This document shows, in pieces, positions 1 through 8,008 of a stretch of 64,000 nt of DNA (positions are counted from its first letter, which is position 1; each line of letters opens with the position of its first letter). A program made the position numbers and the translations under genes. The notes beneath the pieces are model-generated. The model did no database searches and was not told the origin of the DNA. It saw only the letters and a list, made by a program, of their open reading frames with translations. The DNA comes from Haliea sp. (lineage in GTDB: Bacteria; Pseudomonadota; Gammaproteobacteria; Pseudomonadales; Halieaceae), in NCBI GenBank assembly GCA_016704305.1, contig JADJAL010000019.1, forward strand, positions 53,776 to 117,775, given 5' to 3'.

Positions 1-415
1 CGAAGCCGGTGAGGCCATCCTCGCTGGCACAGATCACCGCACGCAGCAACGCGCCGCGATTGGGTTTGCCGGTGTAATGCAGGTCCATATGCCAATCGAG
101 CTTGCTCACGATCTCGCGCCCGTTGTAGCGGGCAGTCATGTACTTCTCGGTTTCGGGCTTGTTCACCAGCGTGAACAACTCGGGGTATTCGGCCGAGGTG
201 GTGGCCGCCAGCGGGTGCATTTCCAGCTCGCCGAACACGCGGCTGAACGCGATCTGGTTGTGCGGATTAACGTCCTGGCCGCGAAACACAAGGATGCCGT
301 GCTCGTTCCACAGCGACACCAGTTCCGCCGCCAGCGCAGCGCCTAAGGGTTTGGTAATGTCGAAGCCACTGACTTCCACGCCGACGTTGTCCAGCGCGCG
401 TACCTGTAATGCCAT
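1..415 (-). CDS. TauD/TfdA-family Fe(II)/2-oxoglutarate dioxygenase, 3' end cut by window edge
   Basis: Only the N-terminal 138 residues are present; the gene runs off the left edge. The visible part starts MALQVRALDNVGVEVSGFDI, contains the family's early segment LWNEHGILVFRGQDV, and near residue 118 has WHMDLHY, whose His-x-Asp is the expected first two iron ligands. The distal His and the Arg for 2-oxoglutarate would lie outside the window. Enzymes of this family hydroxylate small organic acids, sulfonates or herbicide-like ethers; the substrate cannot be told. The gene starts 14 bases after the class II aldolase on the same strand, so the two are probably co-transcribed. The family call is solid from the N-terminal pattern and the HxD motif. 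Confidence 0.85.
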   Translation of the reverse strand, partial: MALQVRALDNVGVEVSGFDITKPLGAALAAELVSLWNEHGILVFRGQDVNPHNQIAFSRVFGELEMHPLAATTSAEYPELFTLVNKPETEKYMTARYNGREIVSKLDWHMDLHYTGKPNRGALLRAVICASEDGLTGF

Positions 416-429
416 GCCAAATGCCTCGA

Positions 430-1200
430 TTAATCCAGGATACCGGGGTCGGCGCGCAATTCCCTGCGCGCCATCGCCTCCCACAGGAACGGGAAGCCGT
501 GTGCATCGGGCCGCGCGATAGCGGCGACCTGTTCCTCCGTCAGCGGCACGCCGCCACCGGCCAGTTCCACCTCATACGCGCGCATGCTGCGCCATTCGAG
601 CGTGATGGCGCGGAGGTGGGCCTGGCGTAAATCGCGGCCGACCACCAGTGAACCGTGGTTCGCCAGTAATGCCCACTTGGCATCGCCCAGCGCCCTGGCT
701 GCAGCCAGTGATGTGTCTTCGTCTTCAAATGTGCCGTCGTACTCGTTGTACAGCGGGAGCGGGCCATCCACGTAGGCGCCGGCCTGGTCATACACCGGCG
801 GCACCTTGTGCAAGTTGGCCCAGATGCCGCTGAAACGGGCGTGGTTGTGTATCACCACGTTGACCTCGGGGCGCAGCCGGTGCAGGTGCAGGTGCAGGCC
901 CAGCGCGGGCGTGGTGTTCCATTCGCCGGCAATGATTGCGCCCGATTCATCCAGCGTCAGGATGTCGCTGGCCGTCACTTCATCCCAGGCCAGTTCCCAC
1001 GGGTTGGTCAGCATCGTACCGTCGGGCAGGCGATAGGTGATGTGCCCGGCGATGTGCTCGTTCCAGCCCTCGCGAAACAACATTCGGCACATCAGCGCCA
1101 CCTGGGCCTGCTCGCTCAACGGCGGCAGCAGCGGTTTGCGCCCGGGGTTGGGGGCGAAGCGTTTGACAATATCGGCGTTGATGCCTGGAATCTGTTGCAC
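430..1200 (-). CDS. Class II aldolase/adducin family protein
   Basis: About 256 residues, normal for the single-domain family. Members are zinc-dependent aldolases, epimerases or decarboxylases acting on small sugar phosphates or hydroxy acids. Visible zinc-site signatures are HLHLHR and VVIHNHARFSG in the middle and LLANHGSLVVG further on. I chose the GTG at 1200 because AGGAG lies seven bases upstream; a TTG two codons earlier (1206) is in frame but sits directly on the ribosome-binding site. It lies between a small secreted protein (16-22 bases upstream) and the TauD-like dioxygenase, suggesting a small catabolic operon. The specific substrate is unknown. Confidence 0.88.
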   Translation of the reverse strand: MQQIPGINADIVKRFAPNPGRKPLLPPLSEQAQVALMCRMLFREGWNEHIAGHITYRLPDGTMLTNPWELAWDEVTASDILTLDESGAIIAGEWNTTPALGLHLHLHRLRPEVNVVIHNHARFSGIWANLHKVPPVYDQAGAYVDGPLPLYNEYDGTFEDEDTSLAAARALGDAKWALLANHGSLVVGRDLRQAHLRAITLEWRSMRAYEVELAGGGVPLTEEQVAAIARPDAHGFPFLWEAMARRELRADPGILD

Positions 1201-1222
1201 GGGCAATCTCCTGCGGCAGGCC

Positions 1223-1642
1223 TTAGCGCATGAATCCGGGATCGGAATTCATGTACAGGCGGATGGGCCAGTTGGTGTTTCGGCTCAGGCGAATGACCAG
1301 GCCGTAGTTGTCCGGGTCGGTGTCCGACACCCATTCATAGGTGATTCGGGTGGGTTTGGACTCTTCCTGCGCTGGCGGCCGTTGGCCAATGACCAGTACT
1401 TCCTCGATCTCGCCGGGGCTGTTCAGTGACTTCTTCGGAATGGCCAGCGTGATCTTTTGCGTATCGGCCGTGTCGCCCTCTTCAATTTCGATAACCTCGG
1501 CGCCCACCGTGGTGTCGCGCGCGCCTTTCACGAGTTCCAGCCATCCCGTCTCGATGCCCTCGCCCTCGGATTGCGCCACGCTGGCGAGCAGGGAGAGGAA
1601 AAGCGCGGCGACCGTGGATCGTATGAGTGTATGTGAACGCAT
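1223..1642 (-). CDS. Small secreted protein of unknown function
   Basis: A 139-residue product starting MRSHTLIRSTVAALFLSLLA, a clear Sec signal peptide with probable cleavage after the VAQSEG region. The mature part is acidic in the middle (EIEEGDTADTQ) and ends NWPIRLYMNSDPGFMR. I see no recognised domain. The start at 1642 is preceded by GAGG with good spacing; the frame is open further upstream but without coding character. It precedes the aldolase on the same strand. The open frame of the upstream membrane-protein gene overlaps its first 160 bases, probably because that gene's 3' end is frame-shifted. Confidence 0.7.
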   Translation of the reverse strand: MRSHTLIRSTVAALFLSLLASVAQSEGEGIETGWLELVKGARDTTVGAEVIEIEEGDTADTQKITLAIPKKSLNSPGEIEEVLVIGQRPPAQEESKPTRITYEWVSDTDPDNYGLVIRLSRNTNWPIRLYMNSDPGFMR

Positions 1643-2180
1643 AAAAGAACCTCGCTGTGTGCTGCCTGTTTTTGACAAAGTTGGAACGCCTGAAAGGATA
1701 GCGGAAACTCCCTCGCGAACAAGCCCGATTAATCGCCCGATGTGTCGCCCGATGCATCCGTTCCGGTAGCCGCATCGGCACATCGAAGGGCGGATGCCCG
1801 CGCTTCTCGCGCAGCCAGTTCAGTCCGCGCAGCACGCCCTGCCGCATCACCAGCCACCGCTCCAGCCGGTATTTGCCGGGAAAATTCATCAACAGCAGGC
1901 CGATCAACAACGTCAGGATGCCCTGCCCCGGCGTCAGCAGCATGATGAGTCCCAGCACCACGAGCAACAGGCCGAGTATGTTTTTGAGCGCCGCGACCAC
2001 GCGCGCAAACACCGGCTCCTCGGTGCGCCAATGCCACACGACGCGTTCCTCGCGGCAAAAATAATCCTGTGGCAAACGCGTCACCACCCACGGTACCGCT
2101 ATGAGCGTGGCGAGCAGCGCAAACAGCGACAGCCCGCTGGCCCACAACAGCGGTTGCTGCCAGTCTGATAGGAAATCCAT
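1482..2180 (-). CDS. PGPGW-type integral membrane protein, probable 3' frameshift
   Basis: The first ~140 residues look real: a transmembrane segment near the N-terminus (LLWASGLSLFALLATLIAV), a second hydrophobic stretch (ILGLLLVVLGLIMLLTPGQG) leading into LTLLIGLLLMNFPGKYRLER, matching small membrane proteins with a TPGPG/LL-FPGK signature. Function of that family is not known. After PPFDVP the frame becomes Arg- and His-rich, loses coding character and runs 160 bases into the next gene. A one-base shift near 1780 gives a hydrophilic tail ending in a TAA at 1729, before the next gene begins. I think the true end is 1729; the coordinates given are the intact open frame. Confidence 0.6.
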   Translation of the reverse strand: MDFLSDWQQPLLWASGLSLFALLATLIAVPWVVTRLPQDYFCREERVVWHWRTEEPVFARVVAALKNILGLLLVVLGLIMLLTPGQGILTLLIGLLLMNFPGKYRLERWLVMRQGVLRGLNWLREKRGHPPFDVPMRLPERMHRATHRAINRACSRGSFRYPFRRSNFVKNRQHTARFFYAFTYTHTIHGRRAFPLPARQRGAIRGRGHRDGMAGTRERRARHHGGRRGYRN

Positions 2181-2305
2181 GTCGCCATCCTAACACCGGT
2201 GTGTGCCAGCAGTGCTGCCAAACTTGGCACTGGTCAGTTAGCATGCGATGATCCCACGCGATGCAGCCCCCACCCGCGACACTGTGCACCCTGAAGTAAT
2301 CCTCC

Positions 2306-3289
2306 ATGACTCTGACACTCTCGGTACTTGACCAGTCCCTGGCACGCGCCCCCGACCAGGCAGGCGTTGCGCTGCAGGAAACGCTGCAGATGGCGCAGTG
2401 GTGCGAGCAACTGGGTTACACGCGGTTCTGGGTATCCGAGCACCACGCCTTTCCGTCGGTGGCTGGCAGCGCGCCGGAAGTATTGCTGGCCGCGCTCGGC
2501 GCCGCGACCCGCAGCATTCGCATCGGTTCCGGCGGAATCATGCTGCCGCACTACAGTCCCTACAAGGTCGCGGAAGTGTTTTCGCTGCTGGCCAATCTTT
2601 ATCCCGGGCGAATCGACCTCGGCATAGGCCGGGCGCCCGGTGCCGATATGGCGACAGCCGTCGCGCTGGCGACCGACGGACGCCCCAAGTTCGACGCCTT
2701 CCCGGCACTGACCGCGAAACTCAGCGAGTACCTGTGGTCGGACTCCGCGAGCCCGGTCGTCAGCCCACGTCCACCCGGGACCATTCCGCTCTGGATGCTC
2801 GGCTCCAGTCCCGACAGCGCCGTGCTGGCCGCGCAGCGCGGGCTGCCCTACAACCTTGCGCTGTTTATCAACCCGCAGGCAGATGCCCGGCTGATCGGTT
2901 GGTACAAATCACACTTCCAGCCAAGCGCAGCGCAGGCCGAGCCCTACGCGATTCTCACCCTCAGCGTGTTTTGTGCCGATTCGGAAGAGCAGGCGCACGC
3001 GCTGCAATTGACCTACGACCTGAACCTGTTCCGTTTCTTCACCGGCCAGACCAACGGCCAGTCCATGACGCCACAGGAAGCCCTGAATTACCCGCTGGGA
3101 GCGCAGGAAAAGGCCTTCATTGCCAGCCGGGAGAACAGCCGCGCCGCCGGCACACCTGCGCAAGTGCAACACCGTATCGCGCATCTGGCCGCGCTACATC
3201 AGGCGGATGAAATCATGGCGGTGACCAACATGTACTACCTGGAGGATCGCAAGCGCTCGTTCGAGCTGCTGCGCAAGGCGTTCGCGTAG
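2306..3289 (+). CDS. LLM-class flavin-dependent oxidoreductase (MsnO8/YhbW-like)
   Basis: A 327-residue luciferase-like monooxygenase. The family folds as a TIM barrel and uses reduced flavin, usually FMNH2, to oxygenate an organic substrate. Characteristic segments are LSVLDQS at the start, TRFWVSEHHAFP near residue 40 (the EHH common to this group), IRIGSGGIMLPHYSPYKVAE near 90 and GRIDLGIGRAPG near 120. Length is normal. It stands alone on the plus strand, divergent from the membrane-protein operon, and is followed by a strong hairpin at 3374. The substrate is unknown. Confidence 0.9.
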   Translation: MTLTLSVLDQSLARAPDQAGVALQETLQMAQWCEQLGYTRFWVSEHHAFPSVAGSAPEVLLAALGAATRSIRIGSGGIMLPHYSPYKVAEVFSLLANLYPGRIDLGIGRAPGADMATAVALATDGRPKFDAFPALTAKLSEYLWSDSASPVVSPRPPGTIPLWMLGSSPDSAVLAAQRGLPYNLALFINPQADARLIGWYKSHFQPSAAQAEPYAILTLSVFCADSEEQAHALQLTYDLNLFRFFTGQTNGQSMTPQEALNYPLGAQEKAFIASRENSRAAGTPAQVQHRIAHLAALHQADEIMAVTNMYYLEDRKRSFELLRKAFA

Positions 3290-3373
3290 CATGCACTGTG
3301 CAGGCAAGGCCGCATCGTGGCATGCCATGCGCGGTGGACAGGGGGAGTTCAGTACATCGATCGGGACAGGATT

Positions 3374-3410
3374 ACAGGCATCAAACCGTCGATGACGGCC
3401 TGATGCCTGT
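3374..3410. terminator. Strong nested hairpin between convergent genes
   Basis: A perfect 10-bp outer stem (ACAGGCATCA / TGATGCCTGT) encloses a second 5-bp stem (CCGTC GAT GACGG). It sits between the convergent ends of the flavin monooxygenase (3289) and the lipoprotein gene (3424). No T-tract follows on either side, so it is either a bidirectional transcription-end or RNA-stabilising structure or a REP-like element. One copy was seen in this window. Confidence 0.5.
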
Positions 3411-3423
3411 GTACAGGGACGTG

Positions 3424-3981
3424 TTAGTTGCCCATTGCCTTTTTGGCATCTTCAGCCGCTTTTTTCGCCGCATCCGCGGTGGCGTCGGCGGCTTCTTTGG
3501 CGCTGTCTGCTGCATCGTCAGCCATATCGCCGGCAGCATCCATCGCATCGCTGGTGGCATCCCCGACGCTGTCCGCGGCATCACTCGCCGCGGCACCGGC
3601 CTCATCGGCAGCGGCCTTGACGCTATCGCCCGCTTCGTCGGCCATATCGCCGGCGGCATCCACCGCATCGCTGGTCGCGTCTTTCGTGGCGTCATAGGCG
3701 TCGCTGGCGGTATCGCTGCCAGCGTCAGCGGCTTTCGCAGTGGCATCGCCTACAGTGGCGGCAGCTTCCTTCGTCTTATCGCTTACTGCGGCAGCAGTTT
3801 CCTTAGTTTTATCGCTCACTACGGCAGCGGCTTCCTTGGCCTTGTCGCTCACTGCCGCGGCAGCTTCCTTCACCGTCTGCTCAGTTGTCTGTACCTTTTC
3901 CTGCTCCTTTTCGCCGCAACCGGAAAGAACGAAAGCCACAAGGGCAAACGACAGTAAACCTGGCAATTTCTTCGTCATCAT
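3424..3981 (-). CDS. Alanine-rich repeat lipoprotein (LEA-like)
   Basis: A 185-residue lipoprotein: hydrophobic signal then LSGC lipobox, so it should be lipidated and anchored in a membrane. After the anchor come 11-residue repeats of the form AAAVSDKTKE, like late-embryogenesis-abundant group 3 repeats, then a ~40-residue unit present twice (each with DATSDA-DAAGDMAD). Composition is almost only Ala, Asp, Lys, Glu, Thr and Ser, predicting a long amphipathic helix or disordered chain. Such proteins are linked to desiccation or envelope stress; the role here is inferred. I chose the ATG at 3981 because GGAG lies 8 bases upstream; another ATG at 3993 contains that site. Confidence 0.8.
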   Translation of the reverse strand: MMTKKLPGLLSFALVAFVLSGCGEKEQEKVQTTEQTVKEAAAAVSDKAKEAAAVVSDKTKETAAAVSDKTKEAAATVGDATAKAADAGSDTASDAYDATKDATSDAVDAAGDMADEAGDSVKAAADEAGAAASDAADSVGDATSDAMDAAGDMADDAADSAKEAADATADAAKKAAEDAKKAMGN

Positions 3982-4110
3982 AGAGAGCTCCATAGCGTTT
4001 TATAGGTTTGTGCGGGATTTACGCTGCGTATCTCTTGCTGCGTACACAGATTATTGCAGCTGACACACAACGCCTGTGCATCGGGAGGATAGCACCCCTC
4101 TGGCCATGCG

Positions 4111-4824
4111 TCACCCGACGTTATGGTAGACGTTCTGCACGTCTTCCAGGTATTCGAGCATATCGACCAGGTTATCCAGCACCGCCTGGTCTTCCGCGCC
4201 GAGCTCTGCGCTGGTCTGCGCGACGAACTGAATATCATCCACCTCAAACTCCAGATTGGGGAACACATCCAGCAGGGCCTGCTTGGCTTTGAAATATTCC
4301 GTGTGCGGCGCAAACACCGTCACCTTGCCGCCGTCGCACTCGATATCCGTGACGTCCACATCGGCCGCCACCAGCGCCTCCAGCGCCGCCTCTTCATCGT
4401 CGCCCGCGAACACCAGGATCGCGCTGTGATCAAACAAGTGGCTGACGCTGCCCGGCGAACCCAGTTTGCATTTGGTTTTGGTGAAGCACTGGCGCACATC
4501 GCCGAAGGTGCGGTTGGGATTGTCCGTCAGGCAATCGACGATCACCACACTGCCGCCTGGACCAAACCCCTCGTAACGCGCGGTGGCAAAATCCTCGCCG
4601 CCCACGCCACGCGCCTTATCCAGCGCCTTGTCGATGACATGGGCGGGAACCTGGGCACGCTTGGCTCGTTCGATCACGCCGCGCAGCGACAGGTTCCCGG
4701 CGGGATCCGTCCCACCCTGTTTGGCCGAGACATAAATCTCGCGCGCATAGCGGCTGTACACACGCGCCTTCATATCAGAGGTCTTAGCCATCGACTCCTT
4801 GCGGTTCTGATAGGCCCTGCCCAT
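4111..4824 (-). CDS. YebC/PmpR-family protein
   Basis: A 237-residue product beginning MGRAYQNRKESMAKTSDMKA, typical of the YeeN-like branch of the YebC family. Conserved family segments follow: YSRYAREIYVSAKQGG, NLSLRGVIERAKRAQVPAHV, YEGFGPGGSVVIVDCLTDN, and FDHSAILVF. The family has been described as DNA-binding regulators and, more recently, as ribosome-associated factors that help translation through difficult sequences. Length and all three domains appear complete. The start at 4824 is the family's usual one; in-frame codons upstream add an atypical extension. No operon partner is evident. Confidence 0.92.
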   Translation of the reverse strand: MGRAYQNRKESMAKTSDMKARVYSRYAREIYVSAKQGGTDPAGNLSLRGVIERAKRAQVPAHVIDKALDKARGVGGEDFATARYEGFGPGGSVVIVDCLTDNPNRTFGDVRQCFTKTKCKLGSPGSVSHLFDHSAILVFAGDDEEAALEALVAADVDVTDIECDGGKVTVFAPHTEYFKAKQALLDVFPNLEFEVDDIQFVAQTSAELGAEDQAVLDNLVDMLEYLEDVQNVYHNVG

Positions 4825-5016
4825 AGCACTACTCCGTGGTTGGTAATTCCAGAATGACAAATCAGGGCAGCAATATAATCGCTGGGACGCACAGTATCCA
4901 GTCGGCGCAACGGGGTTTCCCCGGCTTTGCCAACCCCGCCGTTCGCTGCCCCGGTCAAACCTGTAACCGCTGCGGTCTGATTTAAATCATCGAAAATGCC
5001 GCAGTCAGGCTTCATA

Positions 5017-6112
5017 ATGAAAGCAACTTCGGTGGCGGGAGCTGCAGGCAGCGTGAAAAAAATAATCGCACTTCTGGTCGTTGTCGCCGTGGTTGTCTTC
5101 GCGATCTGGTTCATGGGCAGGCAACCCCCGGCACAAGTCCTGCTGCATACGGTCGGTCGGGGAATGGTGGAGAAATCCGTCTCCAACACGCGCGCCGGTA
5201 CCGTTGAGGCCTGCAGGCGCTCAAAACTTTCCATGCCCGGTGGCGGATCGTCTGGCGATGCAGGCGCAAGCCAGTGCCCAACTGCAATCGGCGCGCCATG
5301 GCGCGGAGAAAATCTGCGTCGAGGCCGACAACGCCGCGCGCGAAGCCAAGCGCCTCGACACCCTGTTGGCGCGCAAACTGGCGTCCATGGAAGCCGCCGA
5401 GTTGGGCCGCACCAAGGCGCAGGGCAGCCGCTTCGCCTGCCAGGCTGCCCGCGACGAGGAACAGGTCGCGCTGGCCAACCTGGAGATCAATAACGTCATG
5501 CTGGAAGAGACCGTCCTGCGCGCGCCCTTCGCCGGAACCATCGCGGAAATCAACGGCGAGATCGGTGAGTACGTCACGCCATCGCCGCCGGGCATCCCGA
5601 CACCGCCGGCGGTGGACCTCATCGATTACGGCTGCCTGTATGTGACGGCGCCGATAGACGAAGTGGACGCCGGTGAATTGCATCCCGGCCTGCCCGCGCG
5701 CATCAGCCTGGACGCGTTTCGCGGGGAGAGTTTCGACGGCAAACTGGATCGCGTCGCGCCCTACGTGCTGGACCTGGAGAAGCAGGCGCGCACGGTAGAA
5801 GTCGATGTCGTGTTTACCGACCCCGCCGTGCGCGAGCGGCTGCTGGTGGGTTACAGCGCCGATATCGACATCATCCTGGAAACGCACGAGGACGTATTGC
5901 GCGTGCCCACGGAGGCGGTGATGGAGAACGACCAGGTGTATCGCTACAACAGCGAGAGCGGCACGCTGGAGCTGGTTTCCATCGAGGTGGGCTTGCGCAA
6001 CTGGAACTTCACGGAAGTGACTGGCAAGTTGCAGGCGGGTGATGAAATCGTGTTGTCGCTGGATGTACCGGACCTGGCCGACGGGTTGGCCGTGGTGCCG
6101 CGCGATGATTGA
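5017..6112 (+). pseudogene. HlyD/RND-type periplasmic adaptor, internally deleted and frame-shifted
   Basis: Adaptor (membrane fusion) subunit of the ABC exporter that follows. The N-terminus has one membrane anchor (VKKIIALLVVVAVVVFAIWF) and then VSNTRAGTVEACRRSKLSMP; coding then continues in another frame with a coiled-coil hairpin (residues like AREAKRLDTLLARKLASMEA), the half-motif VLRAPFAGTIAEINGEIGEY, and beta-barrel domains to the stop at 6112, which overlaps the ATPase start. Near 5230 the frame changes and the first half of the lipoyl/barrel-sandwich domain (normally ~30 residues after the KLS segment) is missing, so this is not a single-base error. The start could be the ATG at 5017 or a GTG at 5053 with GGGAG upstream. 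Confidence 0.75.
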
Positions 6113-6791
6113 CATCAGTGGCGTCAACAAGACCTTTATCCTCGGCGACAGCACAGTCCATGCGCTGAACAATATCAACCTGCGCATCGAACAGGGAGAA
6201 TACCTGTCGGTGATGGGGCCCTCCGGCTCCGGCAAATCCACGCTGCTGAACATGCTTGGCCTGCTGGATCGCCCGGACAATGGGCGCTACTTGTTGAACG
6301 GCGTCGACACGCAGTCGCTGGACGAAAATGAACGCGCCCGACTGCGCCGCGAACAGATCGGTTTTGTGTTCCAGTCCTACCACCTGATCGCGCGCTTGAC
6401 CGCCAGGGAGAATGTGGAAATGCCGCTGATGCTGGCGGGCGTGCCGGCCAATACACGCCACGAAATGGTACAGGGCATTCTCGAAAAGCTGGGCATCGCC
6501 CGGCGCGCCAGCCATCTGCCTAACCAGTTGTCCGGTGGCGAACGCCAGCGCGTGGCGATCGGGCGCAGTATCGTGATGAAGCCGGCTATCCTGCTCGCCG
6601 ATGAACCGACCGGCAACCTGGATTCGCGTTCGGGCGCGGAGGTGACGGAGATTCTGGAGACCCTGAACCGCGAGGGCATCACGCTGATGGTTGTGACGCA
6701 CGACAGCAACATGGGCGAGCGAGCGCGGCGGCGCATACGCATGGTAGACGGCGCCGTCGCCACCGACCAACGCGATGAACAGGCGGCCTGA
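6105..6791 (+). CDS. ABC transporter ATP-binding protein (MacB/LolD type)
   Basis: A 228-residue nucleotide-binding subunit. Walker A GPSGSGKST, Q-loop region FVFQSYHLIARLTARENVE, signature LSGGERQRVAIGRSI, Walker B ILLADEPTGNLDS and the switch His in VVTHD are all present. Family members power extrusion of lipoproteins, peptides or macrolides with FtsX/MacB permeases. The ATG at 6105 overlaps the end of the adaptor gene by 8 bases, so translation is coupled, and the first permease starts 2 bases after its stop. Complete and apparently intact. Confidence 0.95.
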   Translation: MIDISGVNKTFILGDSTVHALNNINLRIEQGEYLSVMGPSGSGKSTLLNMLGLLDRPDNGRYLLNGVDTQSLDENERARLRREQIGFVFQSYHLIARLTARENVEMPLMLAGVPANTRHEMVQGILEKLGIARRASHLPNQLSGGERQRVAIGRSIVMKPAILLADEPTGNLDSRSGAEVTEILETLNREGITLMVVTHDSNMGERARRRIRMVDGAVATDQRDEQAA

Positions 6792-6793
6792 GG

Positions 6794-8002
6794 GTGCGCC
6801 TGCTCGACCTGTTGCGCTTCAGCCTGCTCGCACTGCGGCGCCAGCGCTTTCGCAGCCTGATGCTGCTGACAGCGGTCGGCCTCGGGGTCGGCGCCGTGGT
6901 GGTGCTCACCGCGCTGGGCGAGGGTGCGCGCGGTTATGTGCTGGGCGAATTTGCCTACCTCGGCAAGGACACGGTGGTGATGATACCCGGCAGGAAGGAG
7001 ACAACCGGCGGCATGCCGCCCATGACCGGCATCGCCGCGCACGACATCACGCTGGAGGAAATGGAGGTGCTGCAACGCTCCGTGCCGGGCGTGACCGATC
7101 TGGCGCCGATGATCCTGGGCAACGGGCCGGTATCGTTCAAGTCCCGCGCAAGGGACAGCGTCGTGATAGGCACCACGGCTGCATTTTTCCCGATACGCAA
7201 GCTGGAGATCGCGCAGGGCAGCGCCCTGCCCGACCTCGCCCTGGGCGAGGGTAAACAGGTCGCGGTAATCGGCCAGAAACTCAAACAGGCGTTGTTTGAT
7301 AGCGACAACGCGATCGGCCAGTGGATCCGGCTGCGCGATTACCGCTTCCGGGTGATCGGTGTGCTGGCGGGTTCCGGCGATTCTTTCGGCATGGACCTCA
7401 GCGAGGCGGTGTTCATTCCGGTGGCTTCGGCACAGGCCGTGTTCAATGTGCACGGCATGTTCCGGGTCTCGTTGAAGGTGAAAGAAAACTATGAGGTCGA
7501 AGCGGTGAAATCCGCGATCGTCAAACAGATGCAGGCGCTGCACAACGGCGAGCTGGATGTGACGGTAGTCAGCCCCGATGCGATGCTCTCCACCTTTGAC
7601 AGCATCCTGCGCGTGATGACGCTGGGCGTGGCGGGCATCGGCGCGATCAGCCTGGTGGTGTCGGGCATTCTGGTGATGAACGTGACGCTGATGTCGGTGA
7701 AGCAGCGCACGGCGGAGATTGGCCTGTTGAAAGCGATTGGCGCGCCTTCCTCGCAGGTGCGCACGCTGTTTCTCACCGAGGCCGCGCTGATCGCCGCCGC
7801 CGGCGCGCTCGTGGGCATTCTGGTCGGGCATCTGGTGGTGTTCATCGGCACGCAGATCTATCCCGACGTGCCGTTTGCGACGCCAGGCTGGGCGCTGTGG
7901 GCATCGCTAGGGCTCGCCATAGGCACCGCACTGTTGTTTGCGTGGCTGCCGGCACAGCAGGCTGCGGATATGGAGCCGGTTGATGCGCTGGGCAAGAAGT
8001 AA
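6794..8002 (+). CDS. ABC transporter permease (MacB/FtsX type), first copy
   Basis: A 402-residue membrane subunit with a GTG start two bases after the ATPase stop. Layout is that of MacB permeases: one N-terminal transmembrane helix (SLMLLTAVGLGVGAVVVLTAL), a periplasmic domain of ~220 residues, then three C-terminal helices with the FtsX segment VKQRTAEIGLLKAIGA. It is homologous to the following gene but not identical; together they should form a heterodimeric permease. It ends with the typical ADMEPVDALG. Substrate unknown. Confidence 0.93.
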   Translation: MRLLDLLRFSLLALRRQRFRSLMLLTAVGLGVGAVVVLTALGEGARGYVLGEFAYLGKDTVVMIPGRKETTGGMPPMTGIAAHDITLEEMEVLQRSVPGVTDLAPMILGNGPVSFKSRARDSVVIGTTAAFFPIRKLEIAQGSALPDLALGEGKQVAVIGQKLKQALFDSDNAIGQWIRLRDYRFRVIGVLAGSGDSFGMDLSEAVFIPVASAQAVFNVHGMFRVSLKVKENYEVEAVKSAIVKQMQALHNGELDVTVVSPDAMLSTFDSILRVMTLGVAGIGAISLVVSGILVMNVTLMSVKQRTAEIGLLKAIGAPSSQVRTLFLTEAALIAAAGALVGILVGHLVVFIGTQIYPDVPFATPGWALWASLGLAIGTALLFAWLPAQQAADMEPVDALGKK

Positions 8003-8008
8003 ACCGCG

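Noticed and set aside
3298..3957. Gly/Ser-rich 219-codon plus-strand frame opposite the lipoprotein
   Set aside because: The repetitive look is the complement of the lipoprotein's Ala-rich repeats; the minus strand has a lipobox and a ribosome-binding site.
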